This document shows positions 44,393-54,598 of a stretch of DNA of 64,000 nt, one piece after another. Position 1 is the first letter of the stretch, and each line of letters begins with the position of its first letter. A program made the position numbers and the translations under genes. Source of the stretch: Chryseobacterium sp. W4I1 (GTDB lineage Bacteria; Bacteroidota; Bacteroidia; Flavobacteriales; Weeksellaceae); the NCBI RefSeq assembly GCF_030816115.1, contig NZ_JAUSXQ010000001.1, positions 2,728,001 through 2,792,000 of the forward strand. The letters run 5' to 3'. The notes beneath the pieces are model-generated. The model saw nothing but the letters and a program-made list of their open reading frames with translations, did not search any database and was not told where the DNA came from.

Positions 44393-45310
44393 ATGAAAGC
44401 TATCTGTTTATTTATGTTTTTTCTTTTGTCTCTGAGTACTGTCACAGCTCAGAGCAATGATTCTGATAATTTCTTTGAAACGTCAGATCATGCCAGGATT
44501 AATTACAAAATTTCCGGAAAAGGAGAAGCCTGTATCTATGTTCCTGGAGGCCCGGGGCAGGGATATCCGTCATTTGAACTTTTAGGAGGAAATCTTCTGG
44601 AGAAAAACATGCAGATGGTGTATATGGATCAGCGTGGATCCGGTAAGTCGGGAAAATCGGAAAATTATCATCTGGATGCCATGGTTCAGGATATTGAAGA
44701 GCTGAGACAGCATCTGAAGCTTGATAAAGTTTTTCTGTTGGCTCATTCTTTCGGAGGAATTATCGCCGTGAATTACGCTAAAAAATATCCACAGCATACA
44801 AAAGGCTTGATTCTGGCTAATATCACACTTCATTTTCTCAACAATGAATCTTTGAAAGAACAGATTGAATATGGAAACAGCCTATTACAGCAACCCAATA
44901 AAATAATCCCTAAAGACAGTCTTTCTACAGAACTTTCGAAGGTCAGCAGCAGATTACGAAAGAAAAGAATCGGCTATAAATTTCTAACCGAGGACATTGA
45001 AACTATTAAACAGATGGACAAAATAGATTCCCTTCATCCTAGGATTATAGATTTTGGCATGGCCGTAATCTCGAAACCTAAAGAGTTTCCTGAATATTAT
45101 ACCGATCATGCGCCGATCACAAAAGACATTCATGTTCCTGTATTAATTATCACCGGAAAAAAGGATAAAGCTGTGGGAACACAACATTACAAAACCTTTC
45201 AGTTTCCTGATCAAAAAGTGGTTTCCATTGATGGCGGACATCTTTTGTATTATGAGAAAAATAGAGAGTTTGTGGATGCCGTTTGGAGTTTTGTGAAGAA
45301 ACACCAGTAA
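44393..45310 (+). CDS. Secreted alpha/beta hydrolase, proline-iminopeptidase-like
   Basis: 305 residues with a signal peptide ([12 protein letters not shown]). [15 protein letters not shown] is an oxyanion HGGPG-like loop, [10 protein letters not shown] the family landmark, [11 protein letters not shown] the nucleophile elbow (Ser119), and TGKKDKAVG and [10 protein letters not shown] carry the Asp and His. Family S33-like; peptidase or esterase activity cannot be told apart. Confidence 0.88.
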   Translation: MKAICLFMFFLLSLSTVTAQSNDSDNFFETSDHARINYKISGKGEACIYVPGGPGQGYPSFELLGGNLLEKNMQMVYMDQRGSGKSGKSENYHLDAMVQDIEELRQHLKLDKVFLLAHSFGGIIAVNYAKKYPQHTKGLILANITLHFLNNESLKEQIEYGNSLLQQPNKIIPKDSLSTELSKVSSRLRKKRIGYKFLTEDIETIKQMDKIDSLHPRIIDFGMAVISKPKEFPEYYTDHAPITKDIHVPVLIITGKKDKAVGTQHYKTFQFPDQKVVSIDGGHLLYYEKNREFVDAVWSFVKKHQ

Positions 45311-45422
45311 GAGTAATAACTTTTTAAAACACCCTAAAAAAGCTCTCTTTTTTAATTTTTCTTATGGTAGGATATTGCTGGAAATTTAAGTAATTTCGGA
45401 TCTTTAAAAAAACAATATCCAT

Positions 45423-46361
45423 ATGAAAAACAATTTATTCTTTTCCGGTTTCTGGACAAGAGTTTGGGCTTTATTAATTGATTCGCTTATTCTCGGAATT
45501 TTAGGGTTTATATTAGGTTCAGTCTTCGAAGATTTCTTTATTTCCCTGGGAGAAGAAGCCAAATTAATCGGATGGCTTATTTCTCTGGCTTATTTTTCAA
45601 TTTTGAACTCTAAGCTGAATAATGGCCAGACTATCGGAAAAAAAATAATGAAAATCCAGGTGACAGATATTGAGGGAAGAACCGTCAGCTTAAAAACTTC
45701 ATTTATCAGAGCCTTAATTTTTACAACACCATTTTTTCTGAATGGATTTAAAATTACGGGAACAGCAACATTCTCAGTAGTTAATATTATCCAGTCGATG
45801 ATTATTTTCACTTTAGGTTTGGGAATTATGATATTCTACATTTTCAATAAAGAAACAAGACAGTCTCTGCATGATATCGTGGCAAAAACATATGTCGTTC
45901 AGGATCACAGAAACAGTACGGTCACCATGATGCCTCAACCGAAGAAACTGCCATTCTATATTACAGGTGGCCTTCTTTTACTTGTAATTATAACATCAAT
46001 TTACAATTACAACAGCAATAGCGAAATAAAAAAACTACTTCCGGTTTATGAAATGGTTTCGAAGCAGGATCATGTTTCAAGGGCATCAATATCAATGAAT
46101 CATTTTTCAGGAAGCAAACAATACGTTTATACCATATCTATTAAAACTGATAAGAAACAGCAGTTCAACGGCCACATGGAGAACGATCCGATTATTAAAG
46201 AAGCAGTTAAAACATTCATTAACAGTAATGTTTATGAAAATGATCAGGACGTATTAAATGTAGTGATCGGTTCAGGATTCGACATTGGTATTGCAAGACA
46301 AAATTATTCTTATAATGTTTTCAAACCTATATTCAAGTGGAGGGAAATATATAAACTATAA
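45423..46361 (+). CDS. RDD family membrane protein
   Basis: 312 residues. FWTRVWALLIDSLILGILGF starts an RDD domain with Arg and Asp in the expected places; NGQTIGKKIMKIQVTDIEGR and SLHDIVAKTYVVQD complete it. One further membrane helix (FYITGGLLLLVIITSIYNY) leads to a 130-residue soluble tail of unknown fold. Transport of small solutes has been suggested for RDD proteins. Confidence 0.88.
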   Translation: MKNNLFFSGFWTRVWALLIDSLILGILGFILGSVFEDFFISLGEEAKLIGWLISLAYFSILNSKLNNGQTIGKKIMKIQVTDIEGRTVSLKTSFIRALIFTTPFFLNGFKITGTATFSVVNIIQSMIIFTLGLGIMIFYIFNKETRQSLHDIVAKTYVVQDHRNSTVTMMPQPKKLPFYITGGLLLLVIITSIYNYNSNSEIKKLLPVYEMVSKQDHVSRASISMNHFSGSKQYVYTISIKTDKKQQFNGHMENDPIIKEAVKTFINSNVYENDQDVLNVVIGSGFDIGIARQNYSYNVFKPIFKWREIYKL

Positions 46362-46379
46362 CCTCATAGCCATCAATAT

Positions 46380-46406
46380 AAAAACGCGCCAATAAGTGCG
46401 TTTTTA
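46380..46406 (+). terminator. Terminator of the RDD gene
   Basis: AAAACGC and GCGTTTT form the stem, followed by T-rich DNA. Confidence 0.75.
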
Positions 46407-46475
46407 TTTTATATGGACTGTGAAATTTTATCATTAGAAAAACTTATCTTTTCGATCATTATTTCTACAGAAAAC

Positions 46476-46815
46476 ATGAAAAAACTAATACCTCTCTTTT
46501 TTCTTATCTTCATCCACTCCCTCTGTTTATGATCAAAAGATTAGTACACTATTCTTGTAAAGACTTGAAATTTTTTTAAAATATTACCATCCGGATACAA
46601 CATTCCTAACCTGAAAAACAAAACAGAAAAACAGTTTACAACCTATATTTTTAATTCTAAGGGAAATATCATTTAACTTTTATTGAGAAAAGTACAAGAA
46701 GGATTTGTACTTATTTAAAAGATTTTGGTGTCGTGATAATGAACATTATTTCTTGACTGAATCACAAGTAAGTAAAATACCTGAACGACTGGAAGTTTTA
46801 AGACAGTTAAAGTAA
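46476..46815 (+). pseudogene. Decayed gene for a small secreted protein
   Basis: An ATG at 46476 opens a signal peptide (MKKLIPLFFLIFIHSLCL), but a stop comes after 18 codons. Other frames carry separate coding-like parts (YDQKISTLFL; NIPNLKNKTEKQFTTYIFNS) and a good C-terminus WCRDNEHYFLTESQVSKIPE continuing to RLEVLRQLK and a stop at 46815. Several indels are needed to join these, so this is a true relic rather than a single error. Original family not recognised. Confidence 0.6.
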
Positions 46816-46833
46816 GCCAGTGTAAATAAAAAA

Positions 46834-46864
46834 AGTTCAGCGCGGCCTTCGGCCGCGCTGAACT
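46834..46864. terminator. Strong GC-rich hairpin between convergent genes
   Basis: AGTTCAGCGCGGCC and GGCCGCGCTGAACT form a 14-bp perfect stem with a 3-nt loop and A-rich DNA on the left, serving the mdh transcript (minus) best. Confidence 0.85.
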
Positions 46865-46886
46865 ACTATATAAAGCTTAAATCTAA

Positions 46887-47814
46887 TTAAAACTTAAGAT
46901 CTCCGTTCACCTCTCTTACAGCATTAGCTGCTTCAGCAAACTTTAATTGTTCGTCAGCCGTAAGGGTTACATTTACGATTTTTTTCTACTCCGTTGGCTC
47001 CGATAATGGCAGGAACACCAAGACAGATATCGTTTTGACCGTATTCGCCTTCCAGCATTAGAGAACAAGGGATCATTTTCTTTTGGTCGCATGCAATAGC
47101 CTGAACCATTACAGAAACAGCAGCACCCGGTGCATACCAAGCAGAAGTTCCTAATAATTTAGTAAGCGTTGCTCCTCCTACTTTAGTTTCTTCAATGACA
47201 TATTTTTGTTGCTCATCACTAAGGAATTCAGTTACAGGAACTCCGTTTCTTGTCGCTTTGCTTAATAATGGAAGCATACCTGTATCACTGTGAGCAGCGA
47301 TTACCATTCCGTTAACGTCAGAAATTGGGCTTTCCAATGCTTCAGCCAATCTGTATTGGAATCTAGCAGAATCCAGGGCACCACCCATTCCGATGATCTT
47401 GTGCTTAGGAAGACCTGAAGTTTTGTGTACCAGGTAAGCCATAGTATCCATAGGATTAGAAACCACAATGATGATCACATCCGGAGAATGTTTTACAAGG
47501 TTTGCAGTAACATCTTTTACAATTCCTGCATTGATACCGATCAATTCCTCTCTTGTCATTCCAGGTTTTCTTGGAATCCCTGAAGTGATCACTGCTACAT
47601 GAGAACCTGCAGTTTTGCTGTAATCTCCTGTTGTTCCGGTAATTTTTGTATCGAATCCGTTTAGTGATGCAGTCTGCATCAAATCCATTGCCTTACCTTC
47701 TGCAAATCCTTCTTTAATGTCTACTAAAACTACTTCCGAACAGAAGTTTTTCATTGCGATGTATTCTGCACAGCTTGCACCTACAGCGCCTGCACCTACT
47801 ACAGTTACTTTCAT
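46887..47814 (-). CDS. mdh: Malate dehydrogenase, frameshifted near the C-terminus
   Basis: Intact gene would be 308 residues. MKVTVVGAGAVGASCAEYIA is the NAD-binding loop; VVSNPMDTMAYLVHKTSG, GMGGALDSARFQYRLAEALE and VIAAHSDTGMLPLLSKATRN fit the LDH-like MDH branch with catalytic His. The frame breaks at 46979-46985, where seven A (minus strand) replace six; the uninterrupted ORF then ends after 286 residues with NRKCNPYG at 46954. Removing one A restores VEKIVNVTLTADEQLKFAEA to a stop at 46887. The TCA enzyme (malate to oxaloacetate) is normally essential for respiration, so a sequencing error is likely. It has its own promoter. Confidence 0.85.
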
Positions 47815-47867
47815 ATTGTATACTTTTTTTAAATTATTTTTTAGTTTAGTCTAAAAATTGAAACGCC

Positions 47868-47898
47868 CAAATTTAACAATTCCTGAAAATGTGGGCAA
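47868..47898 (-). promoter_or_regulatory. Promoter of mdh
   Basis: On the minus strand: TTG (47896-47898), 20-nt spacer, TAAATTTG (47868-47875); a good fit to the phylum consensus, 53 bp before the ATG. Confidence 0.65.
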
Positions 47899-47930
47899 TT
47901 TTTCAGGAATTTAATTAAGCTTTAATGAAA

Positions 47931-48482
47931 TTAATTCACGTTCAGTAAAAACGTATAAAGTTTTTTGGCTCCCGAAAGAACCTCTTTGTAATGGTCTTCC
48001 GTGACTTCAGTATCCAAAACCTCTTTAAAATTCTTCCACATCGGTCCCGTATTTTCCTGATAACATCCGAAGAAATTAAAAGTAACATTGTCGAAACCTT
48101 CTGTTTTAGAAAGCTGTTTGGCGATCACATTTCCTCCTAAAGTAGAACCTTCTATCACGTACATGGCTCCTAAAGCCTCATGCTCATTATCAAACTCAAG
48201 ATGATGTGAAGCAGCCTGATTTTCCAGGGAAAGGCTTTCAAGATCCTTTTCGATAAGAGACAGCTTCTTTCTGTCGTCTAGCTGAAGTTTCTCAGAATAT
48301 TTACCAGAAAGGCTCCCGAATATTTTGTTCTCACTGTGAAGAAGCATCAGATAATTCGTATGAATGATCTTTTTATAATCTTCTAAAGTGAATGTTTTAT
48401 TAAAAATTTTTTCAGAATTGAAAAGTTTCTCTGCAGCATCGTGATATTCCGCTGTATTTTGCTTAAGATACTCTGATACCAT
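47931..48482 (-). CDS. bphO: Heme oxygenase-like protein (BphO type)
   Basis: 183 residues. VSEYLKQNTAEYHDAAEKLF carries the proximal heme His. LGAMYVIEGSTLGGNVIAKQ is the distal-helix glycine motif. It would open heme to biliverdin. Directly downstream of a bacteriophytochrome gene (27 bp), which needs biliverdin, so the pair makes a functional unit. A -7 element (TAAATTTG, 48505-48512) lies inside the end of the phytochrome gene. Confidence 0.9.
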   Translation of the reverse strand: MVSEYLKQNTAEYHDAAEKLFNSEKIFNKTFTLEDYKKIIHTNYLMLLHSENKIFGSLSGKYSEKLQLDDRKKLSLIEKDLESLSLENQAASHHLEFDNEHEALGAMYVIEGSTLGGNVIAKQLSKTEGFDNVTFNFFGCYQENTGPMWKNFKEVLDTEVTEDHYKEVLSGAKKLYTFLLNVN

Positions 48483-48504
48483 ACATAAGGTTTTTAAAGT
48501 TTCT

Positions 48505-48512
48505 CAAATTTA
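48505..48512 (-). promoter_or_regulatory. -7 element before bphO
   Basis: Minus-strand TAAATTTG, 22 bp before the bphO start and overlapping the last codon region of the phytochrome gene. Confidence 0.4.
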
Positions 48513-50700
48513 CGGCTTTTTGAACGTTAAAATAAAACAAGTACCCTCTTTATTGCTCTCATAATCCACATTTCCACCAAGCCTCTTCATAATACGGTGC
48601 ACAATAGACAGCCCTACCCCATTTCCTTTGAACGTTTTGGCATTATCCATCCTGTTGAAGATCTTAAACATCTTATGCTTTTCCTCTTCGGGAATTCCAA
48701 TTCCGTTATCCAAAATTCTGTACTCCACCGTTTCCTCCTTTTCCGTTCCCCATATTTCCACTTTTGGAAGGTCTTGATGTGAAGAATATTTCACTGCATT
48801 ATTGATGACATTTAAAAACACCTGATGAAGCATTGTCTTGTCAGCTCGTACATCAGGGCATTTTCCGATAACAATCTCAGTTTTCGGGCTGTAAAAAGTA
48901 ATAATTGCATTTTCTGAGATCTTTTGAAGCATATTCAGCGTCTGCAGGCGTTCCAGCTCTATTTCACTATGCTTGGCGCGGCTTAGCTGCAGTACATCGT
49001 GCATCATTTCCGCCATACTGTCGATTTCCTCAACAATCGAGTTCAGTTTAAGCTTATTTTTTTCTGTCTTTTCAAAGTTAGCAAGCAGCATCTGTGCATT
49101 CAGCTTCATTACAGTTAAAGGCGTTCCCAGGTCGTGCGAAATGGTGTATGAAAAACTGTCAAGCTCTTCATTCACTTGTCTCAATTCATTATTCAAGGCC
49201 TTGATTGCATTGTACTGCTTGTGTGACGTTTCAAGGATCACATCCCGAATAGTACGTACGGCTCCAAGATCTCTGGAATTCCATCTCTTTGAATTTCCTT
49301 TGATATTTTCCGTAAAAATATGGAAAGAAGTTCTTGGCGAAATGATCTGTTTTTCTTCCCCATTCTGCAGTAATACACCGATTTTCTTCTCAGGATTTCC
49401 GGCCCAGTCAATATGTTCATCAAATTCCTTCCGGAACCAGATCAGCATTTCCTTCTTGCTTCTTTCTATAAAATAAATGATAAATTCCAGCGGCATTTTC
49501 ATCCAGACCCAGCTCCTGCCCGTAATCTTTCAGAAAACTTCGGCTTACAAACATACTTTCTGTTGTATTATTCAGTGCCCACTGAGCAATTGCGTCGATA
49601 GTCTCATGCCCCGGAACAACCCCTACAGTCACAGTATTTTCCTCTCCTATAATAGCAAGACCGTCTGCTTCAGGCAGTTTTCTGATTTTTCCTTTATTGT
49701 CCGCAAGAGAATCAAAAAGATGATTATGTTTTAAAAACTCGGATTTCAACTGGGAAGATTTCTCATTCAGCTCCAGCTGGTAATTTAGTGCGTTCTTAGA
49801 TTTAAATGATGAATAGGCATTAGAAGCCAGGACTGTAAAAATCCCTGCCTGTACTCTGTCTTCAAGATCAATATGTTTAGGCTCCGAATTCTGGCACGTA
49901 ACCAGACCCCAGAGATGATCGTCAATAATAATAGAAACACTGAAACTGGAAGAAGCTCCGGAATTTTTGATATACTGCCCATGTATAGGCGACATCCCGC
50001 GGGAACCTGTAAAAGTAAGATCAATATTTTCCTCAGTTTTGCTCAAAATAGGTACCGTCTCTGCATTCACGTTGCTGAATATTCTCTTTCTCTTTTTCAG
50101 ATAAAGTTCGCGTGCCTGTCTGGGAATATCAGATTCCGGATAATGAAGCCCCAGATAGCTTTCCATAGTATCACTCCTTTTTTCTGCAATTACCTTACCC
50201 GAGCCGTCCATCATAAATTTATAAACCATTAACCGGTCATAGTTTACAATTTTGGATAAGGTATTCAGTAACTGCTCCCAAAGTTCATACTCATTGTCTA
50301 TGACATAGAAATTGTCATATTTATTGGATATCCTTTTATTCGGATTTTTCAGTACGGCTTCAAATTCAAGGAAAATATGTTTACCACTTCTGAAAACAGA
50401 AAAATGATACTCTTTCCCGCTAATGAATATTTTATCAAAATGGGTTTCATTTTCCCTTTTTGTAAAATCAGACAGTGACATATAAAGATCGGATTCCATC
50501 ACAGGTCCAAAAATATCAGGAAAATCCACGATCTTTCTGTCAAAAAGCTGTTCCGCATTTTCGATGCTAAATATATCCGGAATATTCCTGCTGAAAAATG
50601 TAATGGATTCAGTTGCGTCGTCAAGGCCAATCAGATATCCAAAACTTTGTATATACCCTGGAATATGGATGGGCTCTTCATGACACTCTACAAAATTCAT
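48510..50700 (-). CDS. bphP: Bacteriophytochrome histidine kinase, split by a frameshift
   Basis: Intact gene would be 729 residues. CHEEPIHIPGYIQSFGYLI (Cys6) is the biliverdin attachment region. A GAF domain follows (LGLHYPESDIPRQARELY with the PASDIP-like motif; SRGMSPIHGQYIKNSGASSS with the pyrrole-binding His). The PHY domain contains the PRxSF tongue (ISPRTSFHIF). The kinase part has an H-box (SYTISHDLGTPLTVMKLNAQ) and N/G boxes (VFLNVINNAVKYS, ILDNGIGIPEEEKHKMF). It is broken at 49470-49473 (four T on the minus strand; three would join HLFIERSKKEMLIWF). As written the two parts are 49420-50700 and 48510-49502. Senses red/far-red light; no response regulator gene is adjacent. Confidence 0.85.
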
Positions 50701-51078
50701 ATGTTTCTTTGAAATATCAAAGGTAACATTTTTTTTAACGACATCTTATTTTGTGGTATCAACTTACGGAAGTCCATAAACAGACATATACCGGTAACAG
50801 GTGAACTTAACCCTACTGATTATCAGATTACATGCTTTTTATTTCCCATCCTTCCGAAAGCTTCCTATCCTTAATATACTAAAAAAAATGTGGTAGGCCA
50901 AGTTTAATTTCCCGATCCTGATTCTTTACATGAATTTTACATTAACACTTAAAATAATTATGTTAATTAAGCAAAATTTATTAAATTTATATCACCAAAT
51001 AATGAATACATTTGAAAATTACTTAATTTTTTGCATTATTTCCAATAAAATTTTCACTCAAAATTAAATAATACAACT
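50701..51078. other. AT-rich gap between divergent transcription units
   Basis: 378 bp with no gene recognised. It should hold promoters for the phytochrome gene and the porin/dehydrogenase operon. No clear TAnnTTTG pair stood out. Confidence 0.4.
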
Positions 51079-51273
51079 ATGAAAAAGTTCCCTTTAATTA
51101 TTCTCAATTTCATCATTCCTTCAGGATTCGGCAACTGGGTAAACCTTAAAATTTTTAGCCTGAATCCAAAAGATAAAGGCGTAAAACTGGATCTGAGCAA
51201 TTTCCAGACTTACAACGGAAAGGCTAATAAAGATTTTAAGAAGTCAGCAACTTTTGAATTTTTGGGACTTTAA
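51079..51273 (+). CDS. Small hypothetical protein ahead of the porin gene
   Basis: 64 residues (MKKFPLIILNFIIPSGFGNW, VNLKIFSLNPKDKGVKLDLS). A hydrophobic N-terminus resembles a signal sequence without a clear cleavage site. It ends 25 bp before the porin ATG. It may be a short leader gene of the operon or a spurious ORF. Confidence 0.4.
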   Translation: MKKFPLIILNFIIPSGFGNWVNLKIFSLNPKDKGVKLDLSNFQTYNGKANKDFKKSATFEFLGL

Positions 51274-51298
51274 TTCATTCATTTTAAACGTAAATATT

Positions 51299-52462
51299 AT
51301 GATCCTTTTTCAATCAAAAAAAAGAAGCCTGATTCTTTGTGCCTTATTAGCAGGTTTCTGTGCCAGTGCGCAGATCCAGGATTCATTGCAGCAGAATAAG
51401 CAGGAGCAGGAGGATAATGTAAAATACCCGGTACTTCAGATCAAAGGTCTTTTTCAGGCACGCTACCTCGTAGGCATGGCCAAAGATGTAGATGTGAACG
51501 GACTGCATCATGCAGATGGATCCGGGACAAGCAATAATTTCATGCTCAAATACATGAGGATTCAGGTGCGGGCACAGATCAGCAAAAGAACAGAAGTGGT
51601 TGCACTTGCCAATCTTGCAGACTTTAAAAATGATCCTAAAAGCAGGGTGCTTGAAAATGCTTATCTGAAATATACCTTTAACCCTAAATTGGCCTTTACT
51701 GTGGGACAGTTCAGACCGTGGTTCGGTATTGAAGAAACCTACCCGATTGACATCATCAAATCTCTGGACTGGTCTAATCAGTATACAGAGTTTGGAAAAC
51801 TGGGCTGGACAAGTTTCCAGATCGGACTTTCTGCAACAGGACAGCTTCAGTTGGGCCAAATTCCTTTTCAATATGCTATTTCAGTGGTAAACGGAAATGG
51901 AAAAAACCAGGTCAACGATAACGACAACGGGAAGCAATATTCTACAAGACTTCTTTTTGGATTGTCTAAAAAATACAATTTCAATGTCGGCCTGAACGGA
52001 GGTATCGGGGAAGTTTTCAGCAAAAAAGTATATGCGGTAGGCATCGATTTGAGCTCACTGATCAAATTCGATCCGAAATGGAGCCTGGATATGCAACTGG
52101 AAGCAAAACAGGCAACCAATCATGTTCTGTATAATTCTGTTGTTCCGGAACTGAGACCCACCAATCCTGATGAATATCTCATTCGTGGTGTCTATTTTCT
52201 CCCGAATGTAAGATATGAGATCAATCATAAAAACCTCAGTGCCTTTGAACTGTCATGCCGGTATGAATATCTGGATACCAATTTCAGGCTTAACAGCAAT
52301 CCAAGACAGACCATTACACCCATGTTCGGGCTGGAATTCCTGAAAAACTATGGGGCAAGAATACAGCTGGGCGTACAGTTTGACCGCTACAAACATCAGG
52401 TAGAAAACACATCACAATACAATAACAACCTGTTTATTGTTCAGGTACAGAGTAGATTTTAA
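51299..52462 (+). CDS. Outer-membrane porin, phosphate-selective porin O/P-like
   Basis: 387 residues from the ATG at 51299; that start gives a clean signal peptide (LILCALLAGFCASAQIQ). Barrel strands include GLFQARYLVGMAKDVDVNGL, FMLKYMRIQVRAQISKRTEV, AFTVGQFRPWFGIEE and the C-terminal FIVQVQSRF with the terminal aromatic. OprO/P-like porins pass small anions. Here the next gene is a CitT-like dicarboxylate carrier, so dicarboxylates rather than phosphate are the likely cargo. Confidence 0.82.
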   Translation: MILFQSKKRSLILCALLAGFCASAQIQDSLQQNKQEQEDNVKYPVLQIKGLFQARYLVGMAKDVDVNGLHHADGSGTSNNFMLKYMRIQVRAQISKRTEVVALANLADFKNDPKSRVLENAYLKYTFNPKLAFTVGQFRPWFGIEETYPIDIIKSLDWSNQYTEFGKLGWTSFQIGLSATGQLQLGQIPFQYAISVVNGNGKNQVNDNDNGKQYSTRLLFGLSKKYNFNVGLNGGIGEVFSKKVYAVGIDLSSLIKFDPKWSLDMQLEAKQATNHVLYNSVVPELRPTNPDEYLIRGVYFLPNVRYEINHKNLSAFELSCRYEYLDTNFRLNSNPRQTITPMFGLEFLKNYGARIQLGVQFDRYKHQVENTSQYNNNLFIVQVQSRF

Positions 52463-52483
52463 CCGCTTAAATATTTATAGATC

Positions 52484-53914
52484 ATGAAAGAAATTAATAT
52501 CAGAAATATCGCGATAACGTTTGCCGTTGCGCTGATCATTTGGTTTATCCCGGCTCCGGAAGGCGTCGCCGAGAACGCATGGCATCTGTTTGCTATTTTT
52601 GCGGCAACTATCCTTGGAATCATCCTTAAAGCAGCTCCCATGGGTACCATGTGTATGATGGCCATTGGATTTACAGCTCTTACCCAGGTGGTGGCTCCGG
52701 GAGATGCAGGAAAATCCATTACCAAAGCACTTTCCGGATTCGGAGATAAGGTAATCTGGCTGATTGGGATCTCCTTCTTTATTGCCAGAGGATTTATCAA
52801 AACCGGATTAGGAAACCGGATCGCATTTTTATTTATCAGAATCTTCGGTAAAAGCTCACTGGGATTAGCTTACGGGCTTGGCTTAGCTGATGTCTGCCTG
52901 GCTCCTGCCATTCCAAGCAATACCGCAAGGGGAGGCGGAATCATTTATCCGATTATGAAATCTATGGCTATCAGTTTCGACTCCGTCCCTGAAAAACCGG
53001 AAACTCACAGAAAATTGGGTTCATTCCTTACCCTGAACAGTTATTATATGAACCTTATCGCTTCATCCATGTTCCTGACCGGAACTGCGAGTAATCCGAT
53101 GTGTCAGAAATTTGCAGCCAATCTGGGAATCAATATCACTTGGATGTCATGGGCTGCAGCCGGTTTCGTTCCTGGTCTGGTCGCATTTTTTGTGGTACCG
53201 TTGGTTCTATACAAATTATATCCGCCTGAATTGAAAAAAACAGGGGATGCCCCGAAAATGGCCGCTCAGAAATTAAAAGAAATGGGGCCTATTTCCAGAA
53301 ACGAATGGCTGATGCTATTGGCATTCTTTATTCTCTTAGCCCTGTGGATATTTGGAGGCGCATTGTCTATAGACGCTACCACAACTGCTTTCATTGGACT
53401 TACCATGTTGCTTCTTACTTCAGTACTCACCTGGGAAGATATCAAAGGAGAAAAAGGCGCATGGGATACCATCGTATGGTTTGCGGTACTGGTGATGATG
53501 GCCAGTTCTCTGAATGAGCTCGGCTTCATCAGCTGGTTCAGTGATCTGATCAAAGTTAAAATTGGTGGATTAAGCTGGCAGGTTGCCTTTCCGGTAATCG
53601 TTTTAGTCTACTTTTTCAGCCACTATATTTTTGCGAGTGCAACGGCTCACGTGGCAGCTATGTATGCAGCCCTGTTAGGTGTTGGTGTTTCTTTGGGAAT
53701 TCCACCGATGTTGCTGGCAATGATGCTTGGTTTTTTAGGTTCTATTTATGGAGTACTTACCCATTACGGCCACGGTCCGGCTCCGGTATTCTACGGAAGC
53801 GGGTATGTAGAACTGAAAGCCTGGTGGCTGCGGGGTCTTGAAATAGGAATTGTATTATTGATCATCTATATGGTAGTCGGTGGACTTTGGATGAAAGTTT
53901 TAGGATATTATTAA
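52484..53914 (+). CDS. DASS-family dicarboxylate transporter, CitT-like
   Basis: 476 residues with about 12-13 membrane segments. LAPAIPSNTARGGGIIYPI and MFLTGTASNPMCQKFA are the two SNT-like substrate/Na+ motifs of the DASS (SLC13) family. Overall features agree with the CitT/SODiT branch that exchanges citrate, succinate, fumarate or tartrate. Between a porin (21 bp) and a succinate dehydrogenase/fumarate reductase (16 bp), so C4-dicarboxylate import or exchange is likely. Confidence 0.88.
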   Translation: MKEINIRNIAITFAVALIIWFIPAPEGVAENAWHLFAIFAATILGIILKAAPMGTMCMMAIGFTALTQVVAPGDAGKSITKALSGFGDKVIWLIGISFFIARGFIKTGLGNRIAFLFIRIFGKSSLGLAYGLGLADVCLAPAIPSNTARGGGIIYPIMKSMAISFDSVPEKPETHRKLGSFLTLNSYYMNLIASSMFLTGTASNPMCQKFAANLGINITWMSWAAAGFVPGLVAFFVVPLVLYKLYPPELKKTGDAPKMAAQKLKEMGPISRNEWLMLLAFFILLALWIFGGALSIDATTTAFIGLTMLLLTSVLTWEDIKGEKGAWDTIVWFAVLVMMASSLNELGFISWFSDLIKVKIGGLSWQVAFPVIVLVYFFSHYIFASATAHVAAMYAALLGVGVSLGIPPMLLAMMLGFLGSIYGVLTHYGHGPAPVFYGSGYVELKAWWLRGLEIGIVLLIIYMVVGGLWMKVLGYY

Positions 53915-53930
53915 TTATTAAATAAAAAAT

Positions 53931-54587
53931 ATGCTGTCAACACTGTCAAGAAAAATGCTGATGTGCCTTACGGGATTATTCCTGAGCTTCTTCCTGCTGA
54001 TCCATTTCTTGGGGAATCTCCAGCTGTTTCTTCCGCCGGAGCAGGCGCATCTGCAATTTAATGCCTATTCACATTTTCTGTCCGGAAATATTCTGATCAA
54101 AATAGTTTCCTATGTGCTGTATGCAAGTATTATCCTGCATGCTCTGGACGGGCTGGTCATTACCCTAAAAAATAAAAAATCGGGAGGTAGTTATCAGTCG
54201 GAAAGACGTGGAAGAGCCAGCAAATGGTATTCCCGGAATATGGGAATCCTGGGAACGCTGATTCTGATCTTTCTGGTGATTCACTTTCAGAATTTCTGGT
54301 ATATCTACAAATTTGGAAACCCTCCACTGGATGACAACGGAAATAAGGATCTGTACATTCTTGTCGTAACGGTTTTCAAGGAATGGTGGTATGTCATCAT
54401 TTACATACTATCAATGGTTGCTTTATGCTATCATCTGATCCACGGAATTCACAGTGCGGCCAGAACATTGGGACTCTACCATCCTAAGTTTGTAAAATGG
54501 TTCAAGACTGCCGGAATTGTTTATTCAGTCATTATCAGTATAGGCTTTGCACTGATGCCGGTTTACGTATTCTTTACTGCCAATTAA
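53931..54587 (+). CDS. sdhC: Succinate dehydrogenase / fumarate reductase cytochrome b subunit
   Basis: 218 residues, five membrane helices, as in the b558 type of Bacteroidota and Wolinella. [55 protein letters not shown] and [19 protein letters not shown] carry the His residues that bind two hemes. It anchors the enzyme and passes electrons between menaquinone and the flavoprotein. Confidence 0.93.
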   Translation: MLSTLSRKMLMCLTGLFLSFFLLIHFLGNLQLFLPPEQAHLQFNAYSHFLSGNILIKIVSYVLYASIILHALDGLVITLKNKKSGGSYQSERRGRASKWYSRNMGILGTLILIFLVIHFQNFWYIYKFGNPPLDDNGNKDLYILVVTVFKEWWYVIIYILSMVALCYHLIHGIHSAARTLGLYHPKFVKWFKTAGIVYSVIISIGFALMPVYVFFTAN

Positions 54588-54598
54588 ACAGAAAAGTT

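Noticed and set aside
48973..49476. 167-aa plus-strand ORF inside the phytochrome kinase
   Set aside because: Antisense shadow of the histidine kinase domain.
54497..54598. N-terminal extension of the dehydrogenase flavoprotein
   Set aside because: It overlaps sdhC and has Cys-rich nonsense; the ATG at 54599 gives the usual family start.
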